The notes beneath the pieces were generated by a model. That model did not search any database. It had not been told where the DNA came from and was given only the letters and a program-made list of their open reading frames with translations. Source: Ornithodoros turicata (taxonomy: Eukaryota; Arthropoda; Arachnida; Ixodida; Argasidae). Taken from it: 64,000 nt of DNA. Below, one piece after another: positions 22,488 through 32,990 of this stretch. The stretch lies in contig NC_088202.1 of the NCBI RefSeq assembly GCF_037126465.1, positions 116,698,123 through 116,762,122 of the forward strand, in the 5' to 3' direction. How positions within the stretch are numbered: the first letter of the stretch is position 1; each line of letters starts with the position of its first letter. Both the position numbers and the translations under genes were made by a program.

Positions 22488-24145
22488 TCTAAAAAATATA
22501 ACTCCTTTTTGGGTGTAATTTGACGATACCCTAACTGACTCCCTTTTTGGTGTATATATACACCCTCTGGCAAAACTACACCCCTCAGAAAGGGTGTTCT
22601 CTGAACACCTCTTTTGGTGTAATCTAGCGGTACCCTAACTGACTCCCTTTTTGGTGTATGTCTACACCCCCAGGCGAGACAACACCCTTCAGTAAGGGTG
22701 TTACGCCGAGGGCAACAGAAACACAATGGTTAAAATAACAGGGTATTCTTTATTTGGATTACCTATAATACACTGCATGCACTGCAATAAGAATTACATA
22801 GTCACCGCACAATACAAAACATAAGTGTCCACCAACATGTCGACCAAGATGAAGGTATTACGGTGAGGCCAAGAGAAGTCCTGCCTCTGTAGTGAAAGAA
22901 AAAATGAACTGTGAAATGCCTTAATCAAATTAAGGGCGAACCACAAATTACATGATAGTTACGCAGATGGCTGAGTCTAGAGAAGAATTAAGAGTATACA
23001 CAAACACAGCCCTCGTCAACATGCAAGCAGCTCAAGATAGAAAGCAAAGCAATCGATAAATGATGATGTTTGAATTTTATTGGCGCAAAAGCAACTCAAG
23101 CTATAATACGCCAAAACCATGGTAATATTGTGACTAGTTAAAAATCAGACGAGTATAGTACTAAAATAACGTAAAAATTAAGAAGCACACAATCATAGTG
23201 TAGTTAAAAGACCAATGTCCCTACAAAGCTGCAATCGGTAAAGGGTCAGCGAAGTGTCGGTAGCGAGACCCGAACCCATACTTCTCTGATTTCTGGTCAA
23301 GTGTATTACCAATTACACCATTCTGACATCGCCAACACACAAACTTGCCAGGGCCTTGTTCAGAAGACGCGCACAGCCATTGACTCAGCACATCTGACCG
23401 GAAATCAAAGGGTTGTGGTCTTGTGGTTTCATTGCCCGCTACCACTTGCCTCTTGAGTTGTTGACTTTTGCCAGCTGCTTTACTTGCTAGCACAAATTGC
23501 ACCAACTTCGTTTGTTACGTATACCCCTTGACTTTGCCTAACGGCAACATGTGACCGTTACAGCGCGACGCGCACTGTTCTCTGATCTAATTCGTGCATT
23601 CCACTTTTGGGTTCAAACATAATCTCAAAATACCCGCTTCAAAGGCACCTCAATCAACCAGACAAGCATACAAGACAAAATACACCGACAACACTTACCA
23701 AACAGCACGCTGCAGCGAGACGCTCGGACAAGCTACTCGATCCGATGGGCACGGCGCATCTGTTGCTTGCATCCGTTCGAGACCCGGAACCATAATCCTT
23801 GCATTGTATACTAAACTCAGATGGTAAAATGACCTGTAGTTCAACAAACAACCTCCCAAAAGAACACGAAAACTACCACAACTAACCCCAGCCGCCATAG
23901 CTGGAGAACACGGAGTAAACAGCACACTGTTGCCAGACCTGTCGTAGCGAAGCATTAGATATTTGATCGCCACTACACCTTTTTCACACCAATTCTCGAA
24001 ATTACACCCTGCAGAGCGGGACATACACATATTACACCCATTTCAGACCAAAAACAGGGTGTATTCTTTTTCTTTAGGGTGTAATAAGGGAGTAATGCAA
24101 TTGATACACCTCAATTACACCTAAAAAGGAGTTTTATTTTTTAGA
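22488..24145. mobile_element. DNA transposon with ACACCC/GGGTGT subterminal repeats (copy 1)
   Basis: Terminal inverted repeats begin TCTAAAAAATATAACTCC on the left and the complement TCTAAAAAATAAAACTCC on the right, followed by TTTTT(G/A)GGTGTAATT. Inside each end, ACACCC and GGGTGT occur many times in both orientations, pairing as short hairpins. The middle (about 22730-23960) has no recognisable transposase and includes a tRNA-like segment at 23225-23330. It lies between the two recognisable parts of the S10 carboxypeptidase locus. Confidence 0.75.
23225..23330 (-). repeat. tRNA-like SINE head
   Basis: On the minus strand, AATGGTGTAATTGGTAATAC resembles a tRNA D-arm with A box and ATGGGTTCGGGTCTCGC resembles a T-arm with B box, about 30 bases apart. 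The acceptor stem does not close, so this is a tRNA-derived repeat rather than a tRNA gene. Confidence 0.45.
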
Positions 24146-24252
24146 GCGTAGAATGTAATTCATCATAATCTCCCTAATGCAGACTTGGGTTATGACACTG
24201 TCCGCACAAACTATTCGGTATTAAGACTGTTTATCAAATAACTTGTACAAAC

Positions 24253-24436
24253 CTTTGACACGACCAGAAAGAAGAAAAAGTTCTTGGGTTCCGGGATTTA
24301 CCCTGAAGTAGCCCGAGTATGCTTCAACTCCAAATTGCGTTTCGAAGGGCACCACTTTGCTTTTCGCCTTACCAGAAGCGGGGTTGCTCGGTTCGACGAA
24401 TTTATTCAGGAAAAGACGGCCAGATCGAGGTATCTT
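24253..24436 (-). CDS. CPVL-like exon: N-terminal S10 region
   Basis: Acceptor GAGGTAG, donor GTTTGT, 184 bases, phase 0 to phase 1. It reads SGRLFLNKFVEPSNPASGKA, then VEAYSGYFRVNPGTQELFLL. The family has LFL(T/N)..IE.G...G beginning the mature enzyme and SYSG(Y/F).TVN....LFFW about 30 residues later, so order and spacing agree. Confidence 0.7.
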
Positions 24437-25382
24437 CTACCTCCACGTCCTTAACTAACAAATCCTTGTAATGGTTGCATCCTCGATCTTTTCTAAAAAA
24501 AAGTAAAAGTAAAAACATTTCACAAAATCAGATGTACAAGGGAAAAGTCGACTACGCAAAAGGCCCAAAAACTAAGCCTCACTCGCGCCAATTCAGAAAT
24601 TGCTTCGTACAGCAGAAGTAAATAGAGTTTGCACGGAACAGCAATGAAGTACATACGTAAAATAATAACAAGTTTTATGTATACGCGGCGAAAACAGCAA
24701 GAGGTCAGAAATTTTCCGCTCCACAAAAAAAAAAAATAAAGGAAAAAGAAACACTCCTTGACCGGCTCCACCAACGCCTCCGGCGAGCAGGTCGTAAAGG
24801 TAGACGAATAACCCTTTTGACCAGACGGGTGCCTGCCCAGATGTGACCGCGGCCAACACCACCTGAAACCAAAGCCTGATTGCTCAAACAACGTGATATG
24901 TAACAATTAAGAGTCCGCCAATCGCAACCGCGCTTTCAGTGGTCGCAGCTACGAAAACTATACCTACCATTAGCCGCAACAACAGCCACTGGTAGCCACA
25001 GCCTGTTCTTAAAACCACCTCCGGTGATTGGCTGACTTGCTGACTTTACATGTAAACGTGTTAAGCAGATGTATGATTCTCACCCCTTCGCCACGTGAAC
25101 GGAATTAAGGTATATGGAGTAGATTTATGCCCCGTCCGCCGGCGCAGGATCGAGATTGCGCGCAATCCTGGTTTAGCGGTGATCGTGATCTCTCTTGCGA
25201 TCAGACAACAACGGCTGCAGCGACATAACTCACAAGCTTTTAACACACACACAACAAGCTTTCCATCACAAGCTTAGTAACGCAGGCTTTCAGGAAACCA
25301 TACGGTTTCTACAAGTTTACCATTCACATCTCACAACAAAGTTGTTGTTGCCATTCACTTTACAGTTTCGTCCATGCTATAC

Positions 25383-25410
25383 AGCACATACGAGGGGCGT
25401 TCAAGTCAAA
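25383..25410 (+). repeat. mariner-like terminal motif
   Basis: TACGAGGGGCGTTCAAGTCA at about 25389 is typical of one end of some arthropod mariner elements, from memory. The partner end was not found, and sequence to the right does not read clearly as transposase. Confidence 0.3.
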
Positions 25411-25585
25411 CCGTGACTTTCTGTCTCCTGAGTGTAAAAATGGCTTGCACTACTTCTTTTTTCGTCATTTTCACAAACGACAGGCCTCCGCATTCACCAC
25501 GTGGTGGTCCAAAGTTTGTGCAAAACAGAAGGCACGTGCTGGACAAGACGGCCGACAACGAGGTGAGCGCGCACATCGAACAGCG

Positions 25586-25750
25586 AATTGTCATGTCACA
25601 CCAGTCCTGTAACCGATTTAGACAAGAACTTAAACATTCCTGGTCATGAACGGTTGAAATTTGTTTGAACAAAATGCAGTCGTCTATGAGCATACGTATA
25701 GAAACTTCGGGGTCTAGAAAACCCGCCCAGTCGTTGACATGCAAAAGAAA
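25586..25750 (-). mobile_element. LINE reverse transcriptase fragment
   Basis: The minus frame reads FLLHVNDWAGFL, then SIRMLIDDCILFKQIS and SCLNRLQDWCDM. This is the (F/Y)(A)DD catalytic box of a CR1/L2-type reverse transcriptase, with ADD altered to IDD, followed by the usual LQ.DL..L..WC segment. It is a dead scrap. Confidence 0.65.
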
Positions 25751-25789
25751 TTTTAGTGGGCCTAAAAAAAGAAAAATTTTCGTGGGGCA

Positions 25790-25880
25790 GGACTGCAGAT
25801 GATTTCGGCCACCTGGGGTTATTTTGACGTGCGCCGGACACCTCTGAGACATGGGCTCGAAGCCGCCAACCACGACGGCG
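25790..25880 (-). repeat. SINE-type fragment related to 34296-34450
   Basis: GATTTCGGCCACCTGGGGTT and GACGTGCGCCGGA resemble ATTTCGACCACGAGGGGTT and GACGTGCGTCGGA at 34306. The latter copy continues into a tRNA-like head. This one keeps a trace of it (GGGCTCGAAGCCG). Confidence 0.45.
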
Positions 25881-25989
25881 CTTTTAGCGGCCGTAGCTAT
25901 GGAAACGAGCCGCCATTTTTCCTCCGTCATTCCTCTTTTATTGGGTTCGTAGCCTTCCTCTTGCTTGCCGAAAAAGTTGGGCCGTGCAC

Positions 25990-26985
25990 CACACTAAACT
26001 TTTTTACACCCTTTTGATTGTAAGGTGGGTGTACCATGACTCACACCCCTTTGAGTGTAAAAGTTTGTACGTGTAATGAAATACACCTACCTCTCAGGCT
26101 GTATATTTCGCAACACCTTCAAACTTACAAGGGTGTGAGTTATGGTACACTCACGTTACACCTGAAAGGGTGTAACATCTACTTTGCGGGTGCGCGGGCT
26201 TGTTGGGCTACACACCCTTTTGGGTGTAATTGGATGATAACCCAACTGATTACCTTTTTGGTGTAAATCAGCACCCTTAAGCAATGGCGTAACGTGTGCA
26301 GCTTTGTTTCCATAGTGAGTGTATCATGCATATCAGCCAAAGTAAATGCAGAACATGAAAATGTAGTGCATTGTGTTCTCCCAGTCTAGTAATTCCGGAC
26401 TGGTGCCATATTGAACCAATATACGGTCTGATATACGGAGAAGGGTATAATTAAATTAAACACTTAAATTTAGAGTTACATCACATAAATGGGATGACGA
26501 ACCAAAAGCTCACTTAGAAGGGCATTTCCTTTCGAAGACACAACAGATACTATATTGATTGCTTGTCATGCGAACGTGTGCAAATTCTATATCACTGCTC
26601 ACATTCTAGTCAAAACGAAGGGTGATGTGTCTAGGTTTAATTTGATTATATACACAAAAAACACTGAAGTGAGGAATTGCTTGGTGTATCAACTCACCGT
26701 CAAGATAACGTTTGTGTTTCTTACTGGTTTTGGTATGAGGGAAAATTAAGACTCAGCGTACACGCCATTCATATTCACGACAATGTTAAACATTTTACTC
26801 AGTTACACCTTTTTCACAACAGCGGCCGCAGATACACCCTCAAAATAGGGCTCTGTAACTATTACACCCATATAACACCTCCCACACAAACTTTTTGCCC
26901 AGAAGGGTGTAACAGGTGTGTGCAAAACGATTTACACCCAAATTACACCCCATTTTCACCGAAAAGGGTGTTCAGAATTTAAGAG
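25990..26985. mobile_element. DNA transposon with ACACCC/GGGTGT subterminal repeats (copy 2)
   Basis: The left end ACACTAAACTTTTTTACACC and the complement of the right end ACACTCTTAAATTCTGAACA share the same type as the element at 22488. Dozens of TTACACCC and GGGTGTAA motifs fill about 280 bases at the left and 180 at the right, again in opposing orientation. The central 500 bases are AT-rich without a transposase. Confidence 0.7.
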
Positions 26986-27084
26986 TGTACATCTCGCTGG
27001 CCGATGTGTAGCGCCCATAGCGGATCTTGCGCACAGGCTTCTCATGGGGTTCGCCGATTATGACATGGTCGCTATAATCTACTC

Positions 27085-27195
27085 AGCAACAATCACTCAA
27101 CGCACTCAACAACCACTAAACGCAATCGGCAGCCACTCTGCGCAATCGGCAGCCACTCAACACAAACAGCAACCACTCAAGCACTCAGCATTCAC
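27085..27195 (+). repeat. Short minisatellite, CACTCAACGCAATCGGCAGC type
   Basis: About five imperfect units with a period near 20 bases (CGCAATCGGCAGCCACTC and variants). Confidence 0.7.
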
Positions 27196-27639
27196 ACCTC
27201 ATCACTGGAACCGCCCGGATCACAGCGCGCTTGTTCATGCCATCCCGCTGCTGCTGCTGCATCAACTCACACGATCATAAGCCGTGTGCTCGGCCGTCCA
27301 ACACCCACGAGCCGTCCTCATTTTCCTCTTCGCGGTATCGGCGCGGACATCAACCGCATGCACAGCTCCGGATCTGAGGGGGGGGGAGTGATGTGGCGGC
27401 CCGTGGACGACGACGACGACTCGCCTCTGCTGCCGCGCGCCACTGCGCCTGTCAGCCAGCTCTACCGGCACCGTCCTAGCGTGAGGCCACGCACATCTAC
27501 CCGCTGGGACAAACTCCTTTGCTCTCCTCCATTACCCTCTCCCCGAGCTTTTCTTCTAGCCTCTCTCATTCTGATTTCTATGGTACGGAGTGAGCAGATC
27601 TCCTCTGCCGCGCCAATCCGCATGCGAGTGTCCGCTCCA

Positions 27640-27660
27640 TAGCAGGAGTACTATATAGGC
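27640..27660 (+). promoter_or_regulatory. Possible TATA box
   Basis: ACTATATAGGCG follows a GC-rich stretch (27280-27640). No coding frame downstream supports a gene, so this is tentative. Confidence 0.2.
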
Positions 27661-28114
27661 GTCACACCACCTACCACATGGCGCGTACTGGACGAGGTCG
27701 GCCACCATTCGTACGTCCTGCACATGCATCACGGACTATATCAAAGAAGCGCACAGTTCGCTAATTGGATGATTACAACAATGGAGAGCGAGGAAGACTG
27801 CGATAAAGATTCTTTGTATGTTTGTGAGGAAAAAAATTATTTGGACTGACAATGCACGATTCCTGCGTGATTGCAAAGTGAATACACATAACCGGCACTA
27901 CTGGTCCCTCCACAACCCTTTCTGGCTACGGCCTGACAAACGCCAGTGGCAGTAACCGTTTAAGATAATGACTATGGCTTGTGCTCTTTGGCAATTTTGG
28001 TTTGTTTTTGTTTTTTTAGTTCTGCGGAAAAAAACGCGATTTTTTCGCACACCTGGAAACGGTGGATTTCGGCGAAAATTTTCCCGGCGATGCTCGACGC
28101 GGCGAAAATAGACG

Positions 28115-28440
28115 ACAAAGTGATGTACAGGCACGGACAAAAGTTTACGGAACAAGCGAGCGGCGTGCTTTTCTTTCGGTGCGACACCATAGCGGCTGGC
28201 GGAAGGTGAGTTCACTGTTTCTTAGGGGTCGGAAGGGTGCGTTGTTTGCGACACACAGCGGTAGCTTCCAGTTCCCAGACACACCCAAACGACACCGGAA
28301 CTACCACTGTGTGCACGCTTCCACCCCTCCGAAGCAGTGAACCCACCTGCTTCCGCCAGCCGCTAGGGTGTCACACCGAAGAAAAAATACGCTGCTCGCG
28401 TGTTCCCTAAACTTTTGTCCCAACCTGCACCTAGGTGGAA
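28115..28440. mobile_element. Palindromic element, ACAAAAGTTTACGGAAC ends
   Basis: The left arm (GGACAAAAGTTTACGGAAC, then GGTGCGACACCATAGCGGCT and GGCGGAAGGTGAGTTCACTG) is matched in reverse by the right arm (CAGTGAACCCACCTGCTTCC, then AGCCGCTAGGGTGTCACACC and AAACTTTTGTCCC). Arms are about 130 bases around a loop of about 60. The ends resemble those of the smaller elements at 17765 and 28519. Confidence 0.75.
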
Positions 28441-28518
28441 TATTGAAATGGTTTGTTATTATCCAACGCAAGAATACATCACTAAATACAGACTAAAGCT
28501 TATTATACTAAATCATAA

Positions 28519-28732
28519 TGTACAGTGCTGAGCAAGACTTTTGCGCAGCACGCTCCGGCGCATTCCTTCCTCAGAGTGACCACGCTTGTAGCGAATGGTA
28601 CGGACTTACAACTGGTTACCTAGGCACATGTGTGTAAGACCCGTGCGGTCCCATTCGCTGCGAGCGTGTTACTGTGAGGAAGGAATGCGCCGGTGCGTGT
28701 TCCGTAAACTTTTCTCCAGCACTGTACATGTT
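28519..28732. mobile_element. Small palindromic MITE, TGTACAGTGCTG ends (copy 2)
   Basis: TGTACAGTGCTGAGCAAGAC at the left and TCCAGCACTGTACA at the right pair, as do GGCGCATTCCTTCCTCA and GAGGAAGGAATGCGCC. About 210 bases in all, and a close match to 17765-17982. Confidence 0.8.
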
Positions 28733-29374
28733 AAGGGACTCAATTGACATTACACACCGCTGTTTTATGTGAAAAATACTCAGACCTGAGAATGTCCGCT
28801 CCACGTTTGCGCTGAAGACTAACAAGGACAGGATGTCTGGGGGCGGCGAAAGCCAGGACATGTTATCCGTGAAATTTTATGCGATCGCGTTGTGAACGGT
28901 ATACATATATTATGTTGGTTCACACCGCTCATTGTGTCATTAATTTGTATTGTACGGCCACACACTTCCGTCTGTACCGGTGGATAGATCAAATACGCGT
29001 TTTTTTTTGTTTTTTTTTTTTCTATCGGCATTAAGCACATCCCTCCCCCCTCGCCCTAACAGCCCGCCGCAGAATATACGGCCCGCCTGCAGTGCTCTAA
29101 TCCCAAATAGCATTTGGCGACCATTCTATCATTATTGAATCAATCAAGGCATTTGTGAAAGTCATTACGCCAGCGACATGCCAGTAAGCGTTGACAACGA
29201 TATACATATAAACGTTCACGACAGTACCATTTTATACACAGCTTATATGTATCCGTTTGTTGCTAGGGCATTTGCGATTAATTTGCATTTTAATTTGCGA
29301 TTGCATTTCTGGACACCATCGGACTTCGATCGTTATTGTGAAGGGGCTCGTTATTTTATTCCCCACATTCCCAC

Positions 29375-29457
29375 CAGCAATGGGGTAGAGTATCACCTGT
29401 GGCGATGAACCTCCCCACTCTCCAAAGCCAAAATAAAGTTGTTGTTGTTGTTGCGAT
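29375..29457 (+). mobile_element. LINE 3' end fragment with (GTT)n tail
   Basis: CAGCAATGGGGTAGAGT matches the 3' untranslated region of the long LINE (AGCAATGGGGTAGAATT on the minus strand at about 50095). The fragment ends AATAAAGTTGTTGTTGTTG, a simple-repeat tail usual for this group. Confidence 0.55.
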
Positions 29458-30680
29458 TAATGCGGCAGCATAGCATACATAGACTCCTCTCATCTTGCTT
29501 CTATTACTCAGCAAAATATCCTTGTGGTAGAGAGATGCATGAACTGTGCTCCTTTTAAAAAGGCAGTTCTCCTGTTTTTTGTCAGGATTACACGTCCGTG
29601 CTACCTTTTTTCGAGGACTTTTTATGGCTCCTGTTTTACACAGGATGCAAATGCATCCCATGTTCCCGGTGGAAGTTTCCAAATGAATAATTAGTTAACA
29701 TCAGCTAACAATTCGGCTTTATAACGGAAGACCTTCTCTTGTCTTCCCAACGTGATATCTACGTCTGTCAATTATACCTGGCATGTGTCAGAGAATGATC
29801 GACCCCTGGAACTGTTGCCTGGCGTTTCCTGCCGTTGTTAGAGCGTTCCTTCCATGGGTCATGCAACAAAGCTGATGAACATGAGGAACAGTCAAGTTGC
29901 GCTGCTAAGATTGATCTATTTGATTATTTTAACACTGCTCCGGTGCCACTTATTTGTTATGTCTGTGTAAGCGAATACCAGCATACTCAAATAGAAGGTG
30001 GCGTTACCTTGTATCTGAAGTCAGGCATCCCATTTACCAGTGTGTGTGCTCAATGATGATACTGATATTCTGCTATTGCAATGACATACAGCTTTCGTGT
30101 CGGTGTTGACTAGCGACTTCACTCCGGTAACAAATCTAACGTCTTTTGTCTTTTCCAAAACATGGTGAACTATTCGGTGCAGAAAAATGCCCATTCTTAT
30201 CTAGGGATTATACGAATGTCATTAATGCTCCATCTCGTGTAGCCCATCGCTCTCGCCGGGGGACGGGGGGAGGCAACCACACGCAGTGTCGGCCTGTTAT
30301 TTCACAGATAAGTGATAAACCAAAAAGCAGGAGGAAATGAAGAAAAAATGAAGTGAGAGGCGACAGAAGGATGAGAGAAACGAGACAAAGCAAAAACACA
30401 CGCATACAGATGAAAGTAAGGTGCATAGCAATGATCATTTCGCCACTATTCACGGCAAACTACGCGTCACCTTCGCCATCGTCTACCTCACAGCGCTCCA
30501 GCTCTGCTTTCACTAATACTGTTCTGGCGCAGCGTTGTCTTGTTCCCAAACACAATCACCGCACATACTCGACTGTGCCAAGTAATAGTACTAATAGAAA
30601 TAGTATTAAATGGGCACTAAACTGATGGTCGTACTTTGTCTCAAAAACTACACAGAGTGAAAGCAGGGGTTTCACTCTAG
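29458..30680. other. No gene seen
   Basis: Only short low-quality frames on both strands. Confidence 0.4.
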
Positions 30681-31304
30681 GGTGATTTCACGCCGGATCA
30701 GGCAGGGTGGTCCGGTCGACCTCTCCATTTTTTTTCTTTCAAACATATATTAAAGGCTTGTCCCTATGACTCATATTGGCGCTGAAAGGAGTTGAAAATA
30801 ATTGGTGGTTATTTTTTAATTAAGTATCATTCAGATGTGGGCATTTCGACCATTGAGCTTCCTACGCAGTTTGACGCCACGTATCTTCATAACTATTTGA
30901 CATATTCAGCTGAATTTTTTTCACGTATTGTCTGAGGTGGGTAGCATTGCATCCTAAGTTCTGCAGATCCTAAGCTTTGCCTTTGAGTAGATAAAAATCG
31001 CAAAGTTGTAAAATAGGGTACGTTTTGGGAACCTCACAACTCGTCCCCACGGGGGGTTCGCCACTCGCATTGTGTTGTTGCCACTCGTGACATCGTTCAT
31101 TTTACTGACAAACGTTCTTCATGGAAGCGCAATGGTCGAAATGCCTACATCTGAATGATAATTAATTAAAAATAACCACCAATTATTTTCAACTACTTTC
31201 AGCGCCAATAGGGCTCCTGGGGACAAGCCTTTAATATATGTTTGAAAGAAAAAAATTGGAGAGGTCGACTGGACCACCCTGCCTGATCCTGCGTGAAATC
31301 ACCT
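30681..31304. mobile_element. Foldback element, GGGTGATTTCACGC ends
   Basis: Arms of about 200 bases: 30681-30880 is matched in reverse by about 31110-31304. Shared blocks include GATTTCACG(C)CGGATCAGGC, GGTCGACCTCTCCA, ATATATTAAAGGCTTGTCC and ATAATTGGTGGTTATTTTT. The centre of about 220 bases is unique. No coding capacity. A lone copy of one arm end lies at 41712-41765. Confidence 0.8.
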
Positions 31305-32409
31305 TCTACCTAAATATGTGGAAGACTATGTGTAGCTCAAGCGCTTTAACTATTTCAAAAGCAGATAAAGAACGAAATCAGTGCAACTCTCCCCTTCGTC
31401 TAATGCATCAGCAAACGTCACTCGGCTACAGCAAACGGGGCAGACTCATCCCCGAATGACGTTTTTTTCGTTGTCAACCAATCTTGGACTCCCACAATGT
31501 CAGCCGCGGGGCAGGACCTGCCGAACCTGTTTGCTGTCGCATTGTTACGGCTTATAAAGAAATCTCATTTCTATTAGTGAAGGCGGCCGGAAAAGATGTA
31601 CAAATAATACGTTGTGGAAGGACATTCCTCGTGAATGTAGTGCAATGGCTCTGAAAAAAAAACACGTATTCACAAGTGCAGCAACATAAGTGGTGGCCCG
31701 CACGAAACGTCAAAATGACGTCGCTCCTCTTGTTGTGAGAACTTGAAGGGCGGAGCAAGTTCAAGAAATAGTGCGCAACGCGTTCTGTAATTACTGCGCT
31801 ACTATGTCGTTGTCGACCTTCATAATTTAAGAAAATATGTTGCAGAGTTAAATGGACATATTCCTACTGATACATCGTTGCTCTTATATTGGTTTAGTGC
31901 CCCTTTAAGTAACTGCGAGAAGAAGAAGAAGAAGAAAAAAAAAAGACTGTGCCAACGTGTGCATGCAAACGTGGGCCTTACACCCTCCTGCAGCCATGGT
32001 CAAGGTGCCGAGTTTGCAAAGCAGGCGAGATGTCTCTTCCCTTGCCCTTCGAAAGCTAAGCCTCGATTTGCTCGAGAGTTCGGCAGACAGACCTCAAATG
32101 CGCGTTGCGAGCGCGCTCACCGCTCCTTGAGACGCCGTTTGCTGGCCGCATCCCTTTCGTCACGGCGCCGAAAGTAGGTTGTCAAAAGAAAGAAAAAACA
32201 GGAAGGGCGTCTTCGGTGTTATAGCAACGTAGTCGTTTTTGCAGAACCGTTGCTGGCCACGTCACTTTCGCTTCGATGCAGAGAGGAGGTCGTCACGAAA
32301 CGGCGAAGCCTCGGCGGCGGTAAATTTGTCGTCATTTTGCTGGGGTGTCGTCATAAACCTGACAGTGTTCCATGCGTTTTTTGCAAGTGATCACACATAT
32401 GGATGGGAG

Positions 32410-32472
32410 AAACACCGCGTGGTTAGGCGGTGTCGCTTTACTGATTGAGCTACGAGCACTGTGTCTTGACGC
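32410..32472 (-). repeat. tRNA-Val-like fragment
   Basis: On the minus strand, GTAGCTCAATCAGTAAAGC resembles a D-arm and CCGCCTAACCACGCGG an anticodon arm (tRNA-Val-like loop CTAAC with an extra base). No T-arm follows, so it is a SINE head or relic. Confidence 0.3.
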
Positions 32473-32666
32473 CGTTGCAGTTGTTCTAAGAGAAAGCGCG
32501 AACTGAATAATTTTCCTAGTTAAGGAAATATAATGAAAAATAATTCGGAGTTAATGATCTCCTTACCCGCTTATTCATAACCTGATATTATAACGTTATA
32601 TAGCTTATATGCCCTTGAACTGAGGAACCACAACTGGAAACTGGTAATGTTTAACAAGAATCCACG

Positions 32667-32990
32667 TCACGAACATTTGCTTTCAACCCCAACCGGGAAA
32701 CTCTCCACAAAATAGGTTTGTCGAGCCCGCATTGCATTCTGGCCATGTGAACAAACTGCAACGTCAGAGCTACGTACGCGCATCCATGCCTTAAAACGCT
32801 CGTAGTGTGGCCGTGTGCGCTGAAAGACAAGAAGACCATCCGATCCAGGGGCCCATAAGAGCTCGCTCGAGCAGTCATTCGGTGCCAGTTCCCGGCCACA
32901 GAGCGCGACTTCCACGGACGTGACCACCATAAGCAACGCGAACGGCCGGCTACAAATAGTCAACAAAAGACATTCGCCGTAGAGGTGCAT
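32667..32990 (-). CDS. Possible first exon of a small secreted protein
   Basis: The 107-codon minus frame begins MHLYGECLLLTICSRPFALL and continues with a hydrophobic stretch ending VEVALCGREL, which is signal-peptide-like. The mature part has several Cys and a charged segment. A strong donor-like GCGC/GTACGT lies after FKAWM (about 32775), so the rest of the frame may be intron. No homologue is recognised. A chance frame is quite possible. Confidence 0.25.
   Translation of the reverse strand: MHLYGECLLLTICSRPFALLMVVTSVEVALCGRELAPNDCSSELLWAPGSDGLLVFQRTRPHYERFKAWMRVRSSDVAVCSHGQNAMRARQTYFVESFPVGVESKCS

Larger units (their letters stand above)
19296..24436 (-). pseudogene. Serine carboxypeptidase S10 (CPVL-like) locus, incomplete and frame-broken
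   Basis: Two minus-strand segments belong to the vitellogenic-like carboxypeptidase family: an N-terminal exon at 24436-24253, and a distal segment at 20172-19296 that carries the catalytic Asp and His. S10 peptidases remove C-terminal residues in lysosomes or secretory compartments. The part that should carry the oxyanion WLxGGPG and the NPVGTGFS block is not found between them. That interval instead holds a 1.66 kb transposon (22488-24145) and other repeats. The distal segment has two one-base losses in A runs (19845-19847 and 19800-19802). This may be a pseudogene, or a real gene with assembly errors and missed short exons. A signal-peptide-like frame at about 24862-24740 (VVLAAVTSGQA) could be a further upstream exon, but this is weak. 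Confidence 0.65.
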
